From Dakarella massiliensis (GTDB taxonomy: Bacteria; Pseudomonadota; Gammaproteobacteria; Burkholderiales; Burkholderiaceae_F), in contig NZ_CVTY01000004.1 in NCBI RefSeq assembly GCF_001182045.1, positions 62,001 through 126,000 on the forward strand: a stretch of 64,000 nucleotides of DNA. Direction: 5' to 3'. The translations under genes were made by a program, and so were the position numbers. Positions 15,038-23,929 of the stretch are shown piece after piece. Under the pieces are notes generated by a model, which saw nothing but the letters and a program-made list of their open reading frames with translations, was not told where the DNA came from and did no database searches. Within the stretch, counting starts at the first letter, position 1, and each line of letters begins with the position of its first letter.

Positions 15038-17098
15038 TCAGGCCTCAAGGAACCCCTCGCGGCCCGCGAACCAGCGTTTCGCGTGACGCAGTGCGGTCTC
15101 GGGGTCGTTCTTCAGCCATTCGTCTCCGAGTTCGCGTGCCATATCGAGCAGTTCGCCATCCTCCTCGAGGCTCGCGAACCGAAGCATCGGCACGCCGCTC
15201 TGGCGGGCTCCCAGGAATTCACCCGGTCCCCGAAGCTCAAGATCCTTACGCGCGATTTCAAAACCGTCCGTTGTATTACGGATGACCTGAAGCCTCGCCC
15301 TTCCGTTTTCGGAAAGCGGCTCTCCATAGAGAAGAATGCACCAGCTTTTAAGCGAGCCTCGGCCGATACGTCCGCGAAGCTGGTGGAGCTGCGCAAGCCC
15401 GAATCGCTCGGCGTGCTCAATCACCATGGTGGAGGCGTTCGGTACGTCGACCCCAACCTCAATCACTGTCGTTGCGACGAGGAGTGAAATCTCTCCTGCC
15501 TTGAAGGCCTGCATGACGGCATCTTTCTCCTGCTGAGGCAGTTCCCCATGCACAAGGCCTACCGTTACGCCGGGCAGGGCAGACTTGATTTCTTCAAAGG
15601 TTTCCTTGGCGGCTGTCAGCTCCAGCTCTTCATTCTCTTCAATCAGAGGGCATACCCAATAAGCCTGGTGGCCGCGGGAGACCTCACGCCCGATACCTTG
15701 AATCAGTTCTGGCTTCCTTGAAATCGGCATGATGCGTGTTGATACCGGCTGACGCCCAGGCGGGAGTTCATCGATAACCGAGACATCAAAGTCCGCGAGG
15801 TAACTCATGGCGAGAGTTCGCGGAATAGGAGTGGCGGAGAGCATCAGAAGGTGAGGCGTAAGGCCGTCGGCTGCAGCGGTACGGAGCGCCAGACGCTGCG
15901 AAACGCCAAACCGGTGCTGCTCATCGATAATTGCGAGACCAAGCTTATGGAAGCTCACCGCATCCTGAATAAGAGCATGCGTTCCAACAGCCAGCTGCGC
16001 GCGGCCGCTCGCGATGTCTTCCAGCATGGCGCGCCGCTCGGAGGCTTTCTGGTGTCCTGTGAGGAAGGCGATCCGGATTCCAAGCGGCTCAAGCCACTGA
16101 GAAATGCCCCGGAAGTGCTGTTCCGCGAGAATCTCGGTGGGTGCCATGATCGCCGCCTGATAGCCGCACTCAATCGCGCGGCAGGCGGCTAGCGCCGCAA
16201 TCACGGTCTTACCTGAGCCGACATCGCCCTGAACCAGACGGTTCATCGGATGAGGGAGGGCGAGATCAGCCCCAACCTCCTTCCAGACCCGGGACTGGGC
16301 TCCGGTCAGGCGGAAGGGAAGACTGCGGATCAGATCGGAAGTAATCCGGCCGGACTTGGGCTCCGCAAGAACCGGAGCTACCGATTTCCCGCGAAGAACG
16401 CGCGAATGCCGGAGTGTGATCTGCTGCGCAAGAAGCTCATCGAGCTTCAGACGCTGCCAGGCTGGGCAGGAGTGGGTGTCAAGATCCGCAAGTGTCGCGC
16501 CGCGCGGCGGATGATGCAGATACTGAAGCGCGTCGCGGAGCGGCGGCAGCCGGAGCTTTGTCCGGATGGATTCCGGAAGAAGATCGGAGAGATCAACATC
16601 CAGTAATGCCCGTGCGATCCGCTTCCGGAGCCAGGGCTGCGTGATACCTTCTCCCGCGGGATAAACCGGGGTGAGCGTTGTCGGGAGATCGTCAGTCCGT
16701 TCAACCGCGCGCTTGATTCTCGGATGCACCATCTCGAGTGTCTGGTTCCAACCGGAACGCGGTTCACCGTAAAGCCTTACCCGGGCTCCGACCCTCAGCT
16801 GCTGAGCCTGAGAGGGGAAAAAGTGGATGAGACGCACCTGAAGCACACCGGTATCATCCTCAACGACAGCGGTGAGCGACCGGGGAGTCACCCGCTCGTC
16901 AATCACAACGCCTTCAATCTGGGCAGGGGACCCCGATACCAGATCCGCGATCGGCGTGATCGCGGTCTCATCCTCGTACCTCAGCGGAAGATGAAGCACA
17001 TAGTCCCAGTCGTTTACTAGGCCGATCCGGGCAAGTCTCTCCTTAAGCGGGGGAAGCTTTTCTCCTTTTTTTCTCGGTCTGAATGTGGGAATGGGCAT
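15038..17098 (-). CDS. recG: ATP-dependent DNA helicase RecG
   Basis: A 686-residue superfamily 2 helicase that remodels stalled forks and branched DNA. In order it has an N-terminal wedge (OB-fold) domain, Walker A GDVGSGKT around residue 290, the DEQH box (IIDEQHRFGV), the SATPIPRT motif III and the C-terminal motif QLRGRIGRG. The length is normal. It converges with yggS, with nine bases between stops. Confidence 0.96.
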   Translation of the reverse strand: MPIPTFRPRKKGEKLPPLKERLARIGLVNDWDYVLHLPLRYEDETAITPIADLVSGSPAQIEGVVIDERVTPRSLTAVVEDDTGVLQVRLIHFFPSQAQQLRVGARVRLYGEPRSGWNQTLEMVHPRIKRAVERTDDLPTTLTPVYPAGEGITQPWLRKRIARALLDVDLSDLLPESIRTKLRLPPLRDALQYLHHPPRGATLADLDTHSCPAWQRLKLDELLAQQITLRHSRVLRGKSVAPVLAEPKSGRITSDLIRSLPFRLTGAQSRVWKEVGADLALPHPMNRLVQGDVGSGKTVIAALAACRAIECGYQAAIMAPTEILAEQHFRGISQWLEPLGIRIAFLTGHQKASERRAMLEDIASGRAQLAVGTHALIQDAVSFHKLGLAIIDEQHRFGVSQRLALRTAAADGLTPHLLMLSATPIPRTLAMSYLADFDVSVIDELPPGRQPVSTRIMPISRKPELIQGIGREVSRGHQAYWVCPLIEENEELELTAAKETFEEIKSALPGVTVGLVHGELPQQEKDAVMQAFKAGEISLLVATTVIEVGVDVPNASTMVIEHAERFGLAQLHQLRGRIGRGSLKSWCILLYGEPLSENGRARLQVIRNTTDGFEIARKDLELRGPGEFLGARQSGVPMLRFASLEEDGELLDMARELGDEWLKNDPETALRHAKRWFAGREGFLEA

Positions 17099-17770
17099 GC
17101 TACGAGATCCTAAGTTATGACTCTGCCGGCCTGACTGAGCCGGTTCTCCTGCAGTCTTCTAATTATGCCCTGAGCATCCGGAGACGTTTCAGATGGTCTC
17201 AGAAAGTGGGAATCATCATTTCCCGATGGTAAAACAACGCCGTAAGTATTAAGTGGATACCCTATAAACCTGAAGGGGTATGAATAATCCGGATGTAGTG
17301 GATGATAACTAGTTACAGAATGGCGGCGCGGAGAATACGGTTTTTTTCGTAAATCTCGCTTTTTCACTTGATATTAAGCGTTTTAAATGGGAAAATACGA
17401 GAACTTTGGAGCACAATTGAGGCTATAATACGGGTTATTCCTAGTAGTCCCAATGGCTAGGTAATCACTAGACTTCAGCCGAAAATCGCAGAGAGGTGGG
17501 TAGAATACCTACCGAATTGTGAAAGTCCGGTGGTAGCTACTTTAGGGTGAATGACCCTGTCGTCTTTCTCTCCCTAAGTAGGGATGAGGCCGGAAAGCCG
17601 GATTCGTTCGGCAAACACAGGTTTCTGTTCTTTTATTAACAGGAAGTACCTTTCAGCCGTTTGGCTGAAAGAGGCGGTCTCGGGTTGCTTAGAGACTGCC
17701 ACTAAAAAATATGACCCGCGGGATGACTGAAAGGCCATCGCTGCAGGGCATCTTAGGAGACCAAGCAAAC
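17099..17770. other. recG-frdA intergenic region with folded leader
   Basis: No convincing gene lies in these 672 bases; a minus-strand 85-codon frame at 17110-17367 has no ribosome site or recognisable domain. A TATAAT at 17424-17429 could be the -10 box of the frdA promoter, leaving a leader of about 330 bases with several hairpins. Confidence 0.5.
17436..17770 (+). promoter_or_regulatory. Structured 5' leader of frdAB
   Basis: Successive local stems are GGTAG/CTACC (17499-17513), AGGGT/ACCCT (17544-17558), CCCTA/TAGGG (17572-17583), CCGG/CCGG with an AAAG loop (17590-17601), CTTTCAGCC/GGCTGAAAG (17650-17671) and GGCGGTCTC/GAGACTGCC (17673-17700). The density of stems suggests a folded leader or an independent RNA. 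I do not recognise a known riboswitch class. Confidence 0.4.
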
Positions 17771-19759
17771 ATGAAAATCATCTACACCGACGTACTGGTG
17801 ATCGGTGCCGGTCTGGCAGGCCTTCGCATGGCAGTTGCTGTGCAGCGTCGCGGCCAGGACGCCATTGTCCTGTCCCTCTGCCCTCCGAAGCGCTCTCACT
17901 CTAAAGCGGCTCAGGGCGGCATGCAGGCCTCCCTCGGCAACATGATCAAGGGCCTTGGCGATAACGAAGATCTTCACTTCGTCGATACCGTCCGCGGTTC
18001 TGACTGGGGTGCGGACCAGGACGTCTGCCGTATGTTCGTGAATACGGCGCCGAAGGCCGCCCGTGAACTGGCTGCCTGGGGCGTGACGTGGTCCCGCATT
18101 ACCGCCGGCGACCATCAGGTGATTATCAATGGCGAGCGCGTGACGATTACGGAACGCAAAGAGTGCCAGGGCCTTCTCCGCCAGCGTGACTTCGGCGGCA
18201 CGAAGAAGTGGCGCTGCGTTTTCGCTTCCGACGGTACCGGCCACGCCATGCTGAATGCTGTGTCCGACCGCGTGATCGCCGAGCACATCCCGGTGATGGA
18301 GCGTGTTGAGGCTCTCGCCCTGATTCATGACGGCAAGCGCTGCTACGGCGCTATCGTCCGTGACCTCGTGACCGGTGAGCTGATGGCCTATGTGGCCAAG
18401 GCTACCGCCATGTCTACCGGCGGTGCCGGCCGTATCTACCGCGTGACCACGAACGCCGTGATCTGCGAAGGCATCGGTGCTGCTCTCGCCCTCGAAACCG
18501 GTGTCGCCGGTCTGGGCAACATGGAAGCCATTCAGTTCCACCCGACCGGCATTTTCCCGGCTGGCATTCTGGTGACGGAAGGCTGCCGCGGTGACGGCGG
18601 TCTGCTGCGTGACGTCGATGGCTATCGCTTCATGCCCGATGTCGAACCGGAAAAGAAGGAACTTGCCTCCCGCGACGTGGTCTCCCGCCGTATGGAAGAG
18701 CGTATTGCTCAGGGCAAGGGTGTTCACTCCAAGTATGGCGATCACCTCTGGCTCGATATCACGCTGCTTGGCGAACATCACATCAAGCACAACCTGCGTG
18801 AAGTCTATGACATCTGCCACTACTTCCTCGGCGTTGACCCGATCAAAGAGTGGATTCCGGTGCGTCCGGCCCAGCACTACACGATGGGCGGCATCCGTAC
18901 CGACTACCGCGGTGAATCCCGTCAGCTGAAGGGTCTCTTCGCTGCCGGCGAGTGCGCCTGCTGGGATATGCACGGCTTCAACCGTCTGGGCGGCAACTCT
19001 GTTGCTGAAACCGTGGTTGCCGGCATGATCGTCGGTGAATTCATCGCTGACTTCTGCGAGAAGCCCGAGAACGAGATCGACCTTCCGACCTCTATCGTTT
19101 ACGACTTCGCCCGTAAGGTCCAGGATGAGCTGAACGGCTTCCTGCACAACACTGGTAACGAAGACGCCGTCAAGATCCGCACCCGTATGCAGGAAATCAT
19201 GACGAGCAAGATCGGCATCTTCCGTAACGAGAAGCAGATGAGTGAAGCTGTTGATGAACTCCAGCAGCTGCTTGAACGCTCCTACAACATCAGCGTGAAG
19301 AACGACATCGGCAACAATCCGCAGCTTGTGTACGCCTACCGTACCCGCAAGATGCTGAAGGTTGCTCTGACGGTTGCCTGCGGCGCTCTCGCCCGTAAGG
19401 AATCCCGCGGTGCTCACTCCCGTGAAGACTATCCGCGCCGCGATGACGTGAACTGGCTGAAGCGTACTATCACGACCTGGAAGGATCCGAAGTCCACCGT
19501 GCCGGATATCTCTTACGAGGATCTCGACATTTCGACGATGGAACTCCCGCCGGGCTTCCGCGGTTACGGTGCCAAGAACTACATCGAGAACCCCGAATCT
19601 GTCCGTCGTCAGAAGGAAGTGGACGACATCCGGGCCAAGATGGAAGCCGAAGGCAAGGATCGCTTTGCAATTCAGAATGCCCTTATGCCTTATGAGGACA
19701 AGCTCCCGAAGCGTCTTCGTGGACGCAATGAACGTACCTACGAACCTCTTGCTGACTAA
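17771..19759 (+). CDS. frdA: Fumarate reductase flavoprotein subunit
   Basis: A 662-residue flavoprotein closely resembling Wolinella-type quinol:fumarate reductase FrdA. The start is ATG 17771 ([18 protein letters not shown]), with TAGGAG upstream. FAD is held covalently by His43 in [16 protein letters not shown]. Active-site stretches are [31 protein letters not shown] and [10 protein letters not shown]. It reduces fumarate to succinate as the terminal step of anaerobic respiration. frdB follows 19 bases later, but no cytochrome b anchor gene precedes it. Codon use indicates high expression. Confidence 0.95.
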   Translation: MKIIYTDVLVIGAGLAGLRMAVAVQRRGQDAIVLSLCPPKRSHSKAAQGGMQASLGNMIKGLGDNEDLHFVDTVRGSDWGADQDVCRMFVNTAPKAARELAAWGVTWSRITAGDHQVIINGERVTITERKECQGLLRQRDFGGTKKWRCVFASDGTGHAMLNAVSDRVIAEHIPVMERVEALALIHDGKRCYGAIVRDLVTGELMAYVAKATAMSTGGAGRIYRVTTNAVICEGIGAALALETGVAGLGNMEAIQFHPTGIFPAGILVTEGCRGDGGLLRDVDGYRFMPDVEPEKKELASRDVVSRRMEERIAQGKGVHSKYGDHLWLDITLLGEHHIKHNLREVYDICHYFLGVDPIKEWIPVRPAQHYTMGGIRTDYRGESRQLKGLFAAGECACWDMHGFNRLGGNSVAETVVAGMIVGEFIADFCEKPENEIDLPTSIVYDFARKVQDELNGFLHNTGNEDAVKIRTRMQEIMTSKIGIFRNEKQMSEAVDELQQLLERSYNISVKNDIGNNPQLVYAYRTRKMLKVALTVACGALARKESRGAHSREDYPRRDDVNWLKRTITTWKDPKSTVPDISYEDLDISTMELPPGFRGYGAKNYIENPESVRRQKEVDDIRAKMEAEGKDRFAIQNALMPYEDKLPKRLRGRNERTYEPLAD

Positions 19760-19778
19760 TTAGGAGCAGACAGAAAAA

Positions 19779-20582
19779 ATGAGCAAAACCCAAACTGAAA
19801 CCAAGCACCGTCTGCTTAAGATCAGCATCCTGCGTTACAACCCGCAGGATCCGGACAGTGTTCCGCACATGCAGACTTATGAGCTCGAAGAAGGCGACCG
19901 TATGACCCTCTTCATCGCTCTGAACGATCTGCGCGATGAACAGGATCCGACGCTGCAGTTCGACTTCGTCTGCCGCGCTGGCATCTGCGGTTCCTGCGCG
20001 ATGCTGATCAACGGCAAGCCGGGCCTTGCCTGCCGTACGCTGACCCGCGATCTGCCGAGCGAATTCACGCTCGCCCCGCTCCCGGGCTTTGAGCTGATTG
20101 GTGACCTTTCCGTGAACACCGGCAAGTGGATGCGCAATATGTCTGAGCGTATCGAGTCCTGGGTTCACACGAAGGAAATCGATATCGATATGCGCAAAAC
20201 TGAGGTTCCGATGGACCCGCAGCTTGCTGAAGACCTTTACAACCTCGACCACTGCATCGAATGCGGCTGCTGCGTTGCTGCCTGCGGCACGTTCCGTATG
20301 CGTCCGGACTTCGTCGGCGCTGTCGCGATCAACAAGATCGCCCGCTTCCGTCTCGATCCCCGTGACGACCGCAATGATGCTGACTTCTATGAAGTGATGG
20401 GCGATGACTCCGGCGTCTTCGGCTGCATGTCGCTCCTCGGCTGCGATGACTTCTGCCCGAAGCAGCTCCCGCTGCGTACGCAGATCGCCTTCATCCGTCG
20501 CAAGATGGCTGAACAGGGTATCAAGAACTACGATAAGGTTCTGCCGACCCCGAAGAAGCTGATCCCGATCAAGTCGATCTAA
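19779..20582 (+). CDS. frdB: Fumarate reductase iron-sulfur subunit
   Basis: A 267-residue protein that carries electrons to FrdA. The [2Fe-2S] cysteines are in CRAGICGSC and the following LACRT. The [4Fe-4S]/[3Fe-4S] set is in CIECGCCVAACG and CMSLLGCDDFCPK. It resembles Wolinella FrdB but has a C-terminal extension (KNYDKVLPTPKKLIPIKSI). The operon ends here with a terminator, so the membrane anchor must be encoded elsewhere if the enzyme is membrane-bound. Confidence 0.95.
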   Translation: MSKTQTETKHRLLKISILRYNPQDPDSVPHMQTYELEEGDRMTLFIALNDLRDEQDPTLQFDFVCRAGICGSCAMLINGKPGLACRTLTRDLPSEFTLAPLPGFELIGDLSVNTGKWMRNMSERIESWVHTKEIDIDMRKTEVPMDPQLAEDLYNLDHCIECGCCVAACGTFRMRPDFVGAVAINKIARFRLDPRDDRNDADFYEVMGDDSGVFGCMSLLGCDDFCPKQLPLRTQIAFIRRKMAEQGIKNYDKVLPTPKKLIPIKSI

Positions 20583-20605
20583 TCGGCTGAAGTCTTAGCT
20601 TTAAG

Positions 20606-20638
20606 AAAAACCCCAGACCGTAAGGTCTGGGGTTTTTT
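20606..20638 (+). terminator. Intrinsic terminator of frdAB
   Basis: AAAAACCCCAGACC (20606-20619) / GGTCTGGGGTTTTT (20624-20637), GTAA loop, T6. Confidence 0.93.
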
Positions 20639-20667
20639 GTGTCTTCGTTATTCGGGGTGGTACGCAT

Positions 20668-20681
20668 TTGATCTATGTCAC
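20668..20681 (+). promoter_or_regulatory. Fnr/Crp-like site upstream of aspA
   Basis: TTGAT-CTAT-GTCAC matches the Fnr consensus TTGAT-N4-ATCAA at eight of ten defined positions. aspA and Dcu genes are Fnr-controlled in other proteobacteria. It is followed by a T-N11-A box (20683-20695). Confidence 0.45.
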
Positions 20682-20742
20682 ATACCTAATGGGCAATACA
20701 CCCTAGATAGGAAATTAGTACTATAGTATGCCGCATAAGTAG

Positions 20743-20757
20743 TTTATCTTAGATAAA
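20743..20757. promoter_or_regulatory. Palindromic operator candidate upstream of aspA
   Basis: TTTATC-TTA-GATAAA is a perfect 15-base palindrome about 120 bases before the aspA start and just after a TATAGT -10-like sequence. Confidence 0.4.
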
Positions 20758-20878
20758 AGTAACCACCCTCCGGAAATAGAAGGATTACTCCGGTGAGCGG
20801 CCCGGCGCTGGCGGTCCGGTCTGCGGAAGCCAGTCTGGTTAACACAGAGCTTCGGCCCTGTTTTTATAGGAGTAGAAG

Positions 20879-22279
20879 ATGTCCCGTATTGAGCATGATT
20901 TCCTTGGCGATCTCGAGATTCCTGATGATGTGTACTACGGTGTTCAGTCCCTGCGCGGCAAGGAAAACTTCCACATCACTGAGCATTCGATGAATGAAGA
21001 CGAATACTTCATCAAGGCTTTCGCTCAGGTGAAGAAGGCGGCAGCCCGTACGAACAAGGAACTCGGCACGATCCCGGCGAACGTTGCTGATGCCCTGATC
21101 TACGCCTGTGATCAGCTGCTCGAAGGCAAGTACCGTGACCAGTTCGTTACCGACTGGCTTCAGGGCGGTGCCGGCACTTCGACCAATATGAACACGAACG
21201 AAGTGATCTGCAGCATCGCCTGCGAGAAGCTCGGTCTCCCGAAGGGCTCCCAGAAGCAGGTGTCGCCGAACGACCACGCGAACTTCGGCCAGTCCACGAA
21301 CGATACGTACCCGACCGCTCTGCACCTTGCGATGTACTACCGCTCTGAGGACCTCCTCAAGGCTCTGCAGCAGCTCGTTCAGGCCTACTACAAGAAGGCT
21401 GACGAATTCAAGAACGTTCTGAAGATGGGCCGCACGCACCTCCAGGACGCCGTCCCGATGTCCATGGGTCAGGAGTTCCACGGCTGGGGCCGCACGATTG
21501 AAGACGAAATTGAAACGATCAAGGACGCGCAGAAGCACCTCCGCGTGATCAACCTCGGCGGCACCGCTATCGGCACGACCGTGACCTGCCACCCCGACTA
21601 TCCGGCGAAGGCCGTGAAGTACCTCGCTGAACAGACCGGCATCGACTTCCATAACAGTGACGATCTGATCGCCGCGACGAGCGACTGCGGCGCCTATGTT
21701 GCGATTTCCTCCGCTGTTAAGAGCCTCGCTGTGAAGCTCACGAAAGTCTGCAACGATATGCGTCTGCTCGCCTCCGGTCCCCGCACGGGTCTTTCCGAAA
21801 TCAACCTGCCGATGCGCCAGCCGGGTTCTTCCATCATGCCGGGCAAGGTGAATCCGGTGATCCCGGAAGTGACGAACCAGGCCTCCTTCCTCGCGATCGG
21901 TCTCGACACCACGGTGATGCTCGCTGCCTCCGCTGGCCAGCTTGAACTGAACGTGATGGAGCCGGTGATTTCGTTCGCTGTCTTCACTCAGATGAAGGTG
22001 ATGACGAATGCCATGATCGCCCTGCGCGAGAAGTGCGTTGACGGTATCACGGTGAACGCCGAACACACGAAGGACCTCGTGATGAACTCCCTCGGCATCG
22101 TTACCCTCCTGAAGCCCCACTTCGGCTACATGCTCTGCGCTGAAATGGCCAAGGAAGGCTACACCGAAGGCAAGTCCCTCCATCAGATCGTCGTTGAAGA
22201 ACGCAAGCTGATGACGGAAGACAAGTGGAACGAAGTGTTCTCCTTCCAGAACCTGATCGCTCCGAAGTTCGAGATGTAA
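20879..22279 (+). CDS. aspA: Aspartate ammonia-lyase
   Basis: A 466-residue member of the fumarase/aspartase superfamily that converts aspartate to fumarate and ammonia. The catalytic loop GSSIMPGKVNPVIPE is at about residue 316, with the base Ser in GSS. Upstream are LQGGAGTSTNMNTNEV, SPNDHANFGQSTNDTYPTA and MGRTHLQDAVPM, all typical of aspartase. AGGAGTAG precedes the ATG. It lies between frdAB and a Dcu antiporter, forming a route from aspartate to fumarate respiration. A 290-base upstream region carries several operator-like sites. Confidence 0.96.
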   Translation: MSRIEHDFLGDLEIPDDVYYGVQSLRGKENFHITEHSMNEDEYFIKAFAQVKKAAARTNKELGTIPANVADALIYACDQLLEGKYRDQFVTDWLQGGAGTSTNMNTNEVICSIACEKLGLPKGSQKQVSPNDHANFGQSTNDTYPTALHLAMYYRSEDLLKALQQLVQAYYKKADEFKNVLKMGRTHLQDAVPMSMGQEFHGWGRTIEDEIETIKDAQKHLRVINLGGTAIGTTVTCHPDYPAKAVKYLAEQTGIDFHNSDDLIAATSDCGAYVAISSAVKSLAVKLTKVCNDMRLLASGPRTGLSEINLPMRQPGSSIMPGKVNPVIPEVTNQASFLAIGLDTTVMLAASAGQLELNVMEPVISFAVFTQMKVMTNAMIALREKCVDGITVNAEHTKDLVMNSLGIVTLLKPHFGYMLCAEMAKEGYTEGKSLHQIVVEERKLMTEDKWNEVFSFQNLIAPKFEM

Positions 22280-22291
22280 AGAATTAGAAAA

Positions 22292-22331
22292 CCGCCCCTC
22301 CGGGAAGCACTCACCCGGGGAGGCGGTCTTC
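22292..22331 (+). terminator. GC-rich hairpin between aspA and the dcu gene
   Basis: ACCGCCCCTCCGGG pairs with CCCGGGGAGGCGGT with one mismatch and one wobble. No T-run follows, so it may attenuate rather than stop transcription into dcu. Confidence 0.55.
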
Positions 22332-22485
22332 TGATATCCCTGGGAGGTCACCCGGATTTTCCGCTCCTGGGGATCAGTTTTAAAAAGCCCGAAAAATACT
22401 TTGCACGGCAGCAGTCAGGCCGCAGCAAAAATAACTTCAAAGGAACTGGGATTCCGGAGCCGCTCCGGATGAACAGAGAAAACAG

Positions 22486-23823
22486 ATGAGTATCGTGGTG
22501 ATTCTGCAAATCATCGTCCTGCTCGGCGCAATTTTCATCGGCGTCCGTCTGGGCGGTATTGGTATCGGCTATGCTGGCGGCGCAGGCGTTCTCGTGCTCG
22601 GCCTGCTTCTCGGCATGAAGCCGGGCAACATCCCCTGGGACGTGATTCTGATTATTGCGTCCGTGATCTCGGCTATTTCCGCAATGCAGCTCGCGGGGGG
22701 CCTTGATTACCTCGTTCAGATTGCTGAAAGGATTCTGAGAAACAATCCTAAGCACATTAACTATCTCGCTCCTATCGTGACGTATGTTCTCACGATCTTC
22801 GCTGGCACCGGCCACACCGCTTTCTCCATGATCCCGGTTATCGTCGAAGTCGCCAAGGAGCAGCACATCCGTCCGGTCTGCCCGCTGTCCATCGCTGTGG
22901 TTGCCTCCCAGATCGCTATTACCGCTTCCCCGGTGTCTGCTGCCGTGATTTACATGAGCGGCGTTCTTGAACCCTTCGGCTGGAGCTACCCCACGCTGCT
23001 CTGCATTTGGCTTCTGACGACGTTCGTTGGCTGCATGCTCACCTCCTTCGTGATGAGCCACATCCAGAATATGGACCTCGACTCTGATCCGGTTTACAAA
23101 GAACGTCTAGCCAAGGGCCTCGTCAAGGCTCCGGATGCTTCCAGCATGAACAAGCCCCTCAAGCCGTTTGCCAAGCGCTCTGTCGCGATCTTCCTGATCG
23201 GCGTGCTCGCGGTTGTGTTCTATGCTTCCGCTATTTCTCCGGCTGTCGGTCTCATCAAGCATGTGGTTGTCGGCCGTGACGCCGCCATCATGAGCCTGAT
23301 GCTCCTCGTTGGCTGCCTCATCACTGTCCTCTGCAAGATTGAACTCGGCAAAGTCGCTGACACCAGCGTTTTCAAGAGCGGCATGGTGGCCTGCATCTGC
23401 GTGCTGGGTGTTGCCTGGCTCGGTGACACTTTCGTGTCCGGCCACAGCGCTGAGATCAAGACCTTCGCTGCCGCGACGGTTGCTCAGTATCCGGCTCTGC
23501 TTGCAGTCGTGTTCTTCGTGGCTGCTATGTTCCTCTACTCGCAGGCTGCTACCGCGAAGGCCATTACTCCGGCTATCGTGGCTGCTCTCGGCATCACCGC
23601 TGCCAACACGGGTGATTCCTATATGCTGGTTGCCTGCTTCGCCGCTGTGAGCGCTCTGTTCGTTCTCCCGACCTACCCGACCCTCCTCGGCGCGGTCCAG
23701 ATGGACGACACCGGCACCACCCGTATCGGCAAGTGGGTCTTCAACCACGCCTTCTTCCTCCCAGGCGTTCTCGCGATTGTGTTCAGCGTCGCGCTGGGCT
23801 TCCTCGTGACGAAGTTCTTCTAA
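22486..23823 (+). CDS. dcuB: Anaerobic C4-dicarboxylate antiporter (Dcu family)
   Basis: A 445-residue membrane protein with about 12 helices of the DcuA/DcuB family. Recognisable parts are GVRLGGIGIGYAGG near the start, APIVTYVLTIFAGTGHTAFS, and ITASPVSAAVIYMSG. The family exchanges external aspartate, malate or fumarate for succinate. Its place after frdAB and aspA indicates that it feeds fumarate respiration. DcuA and DcuB cannot be told apart reliably by eye; the symbol is provisional. Confidence 0.9.
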   Translation: MSIVVILQIIVLLGAIFIGVRLGGIGIGYAGGAGVLVLGLLLGMKPGNIPWDVILIIASVISAISAMQLAGGLDYLVQIAERILRNNPKHINYLAPIVTYVLTIFAGTGHTAFSMIPVIVEVAKEQHIRPVCPLSIAVVASQIAITASPVSAAVIYMSGVLEPFGWSYPTLLCIWLLTTFVGCMLTSFVMSHIQNMDLDSDPVYKERLAKGLVKAPDASSMNKPLKPFAKRSVAIFLIGVLAVVFYASAISPAVGLIKHVVVGRDAAIMSLMLLVGCLITVLCKIELGKVADTSVFKSGMVACICVLGVAWLGDTFVSGHSAEIKTFAAATVAQYPALLAVVFFVAAMFLYSQAATAKAITPAIVAALGITAANTGDSYMLVACFAAVSALFVLPTYPTLLGAVQMDDTGTTRIGKWVFNHAFFLPGVLAIVFSVALGFLVTKFF

Positions 23824-23873
23824 GCTTCGCGATCATTCAGACCGGATCCATTCCGGTCTGAGAGTGAAGAAAG

Positions 23874-23904
23874 AAAAAAGCCAGCTTTCAAAAGCTGGCT
23901 TTTT
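23874..23904. terminator. Bidirectional terminator after the dcu gene
   Basis: AAAAAAGCCAGCTTT / AAAGCTGGCTTTTT between convergent genes, with T-runs on both strands. A second hairpin GACCGGA/TTCCGGTC lies at 23840-23858. Confidence 0.9.
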
Positions 23905-23929
23905 CATGTCTGGAGATTCCCAGAGGCGA

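Noticed and set aside
17110..17367. 85-codon minus-strand frame after recG
   Set aside because: No ribosome site, no domain, and an unusual composition (Pro, Tyr, His, Arg rich).
17518..17560. Resemblance of GAAAGTCCGG to RNase P RNA
   Set aside because: Only this short piece matches; the other conserved RNase P segments are missing and the stems are in the wrong order.
17753..19417. 554-codon minus-strand frame opposite frdA
   Set aside because: It is the antisense shadow of a highly expressed gene with biased codons; no ribosome site and no recognisable domain.
20864..22351. 495-codon minus-strand frame opposite aspA
   Set aside because: Antisense of aspA with no start signal or domain.
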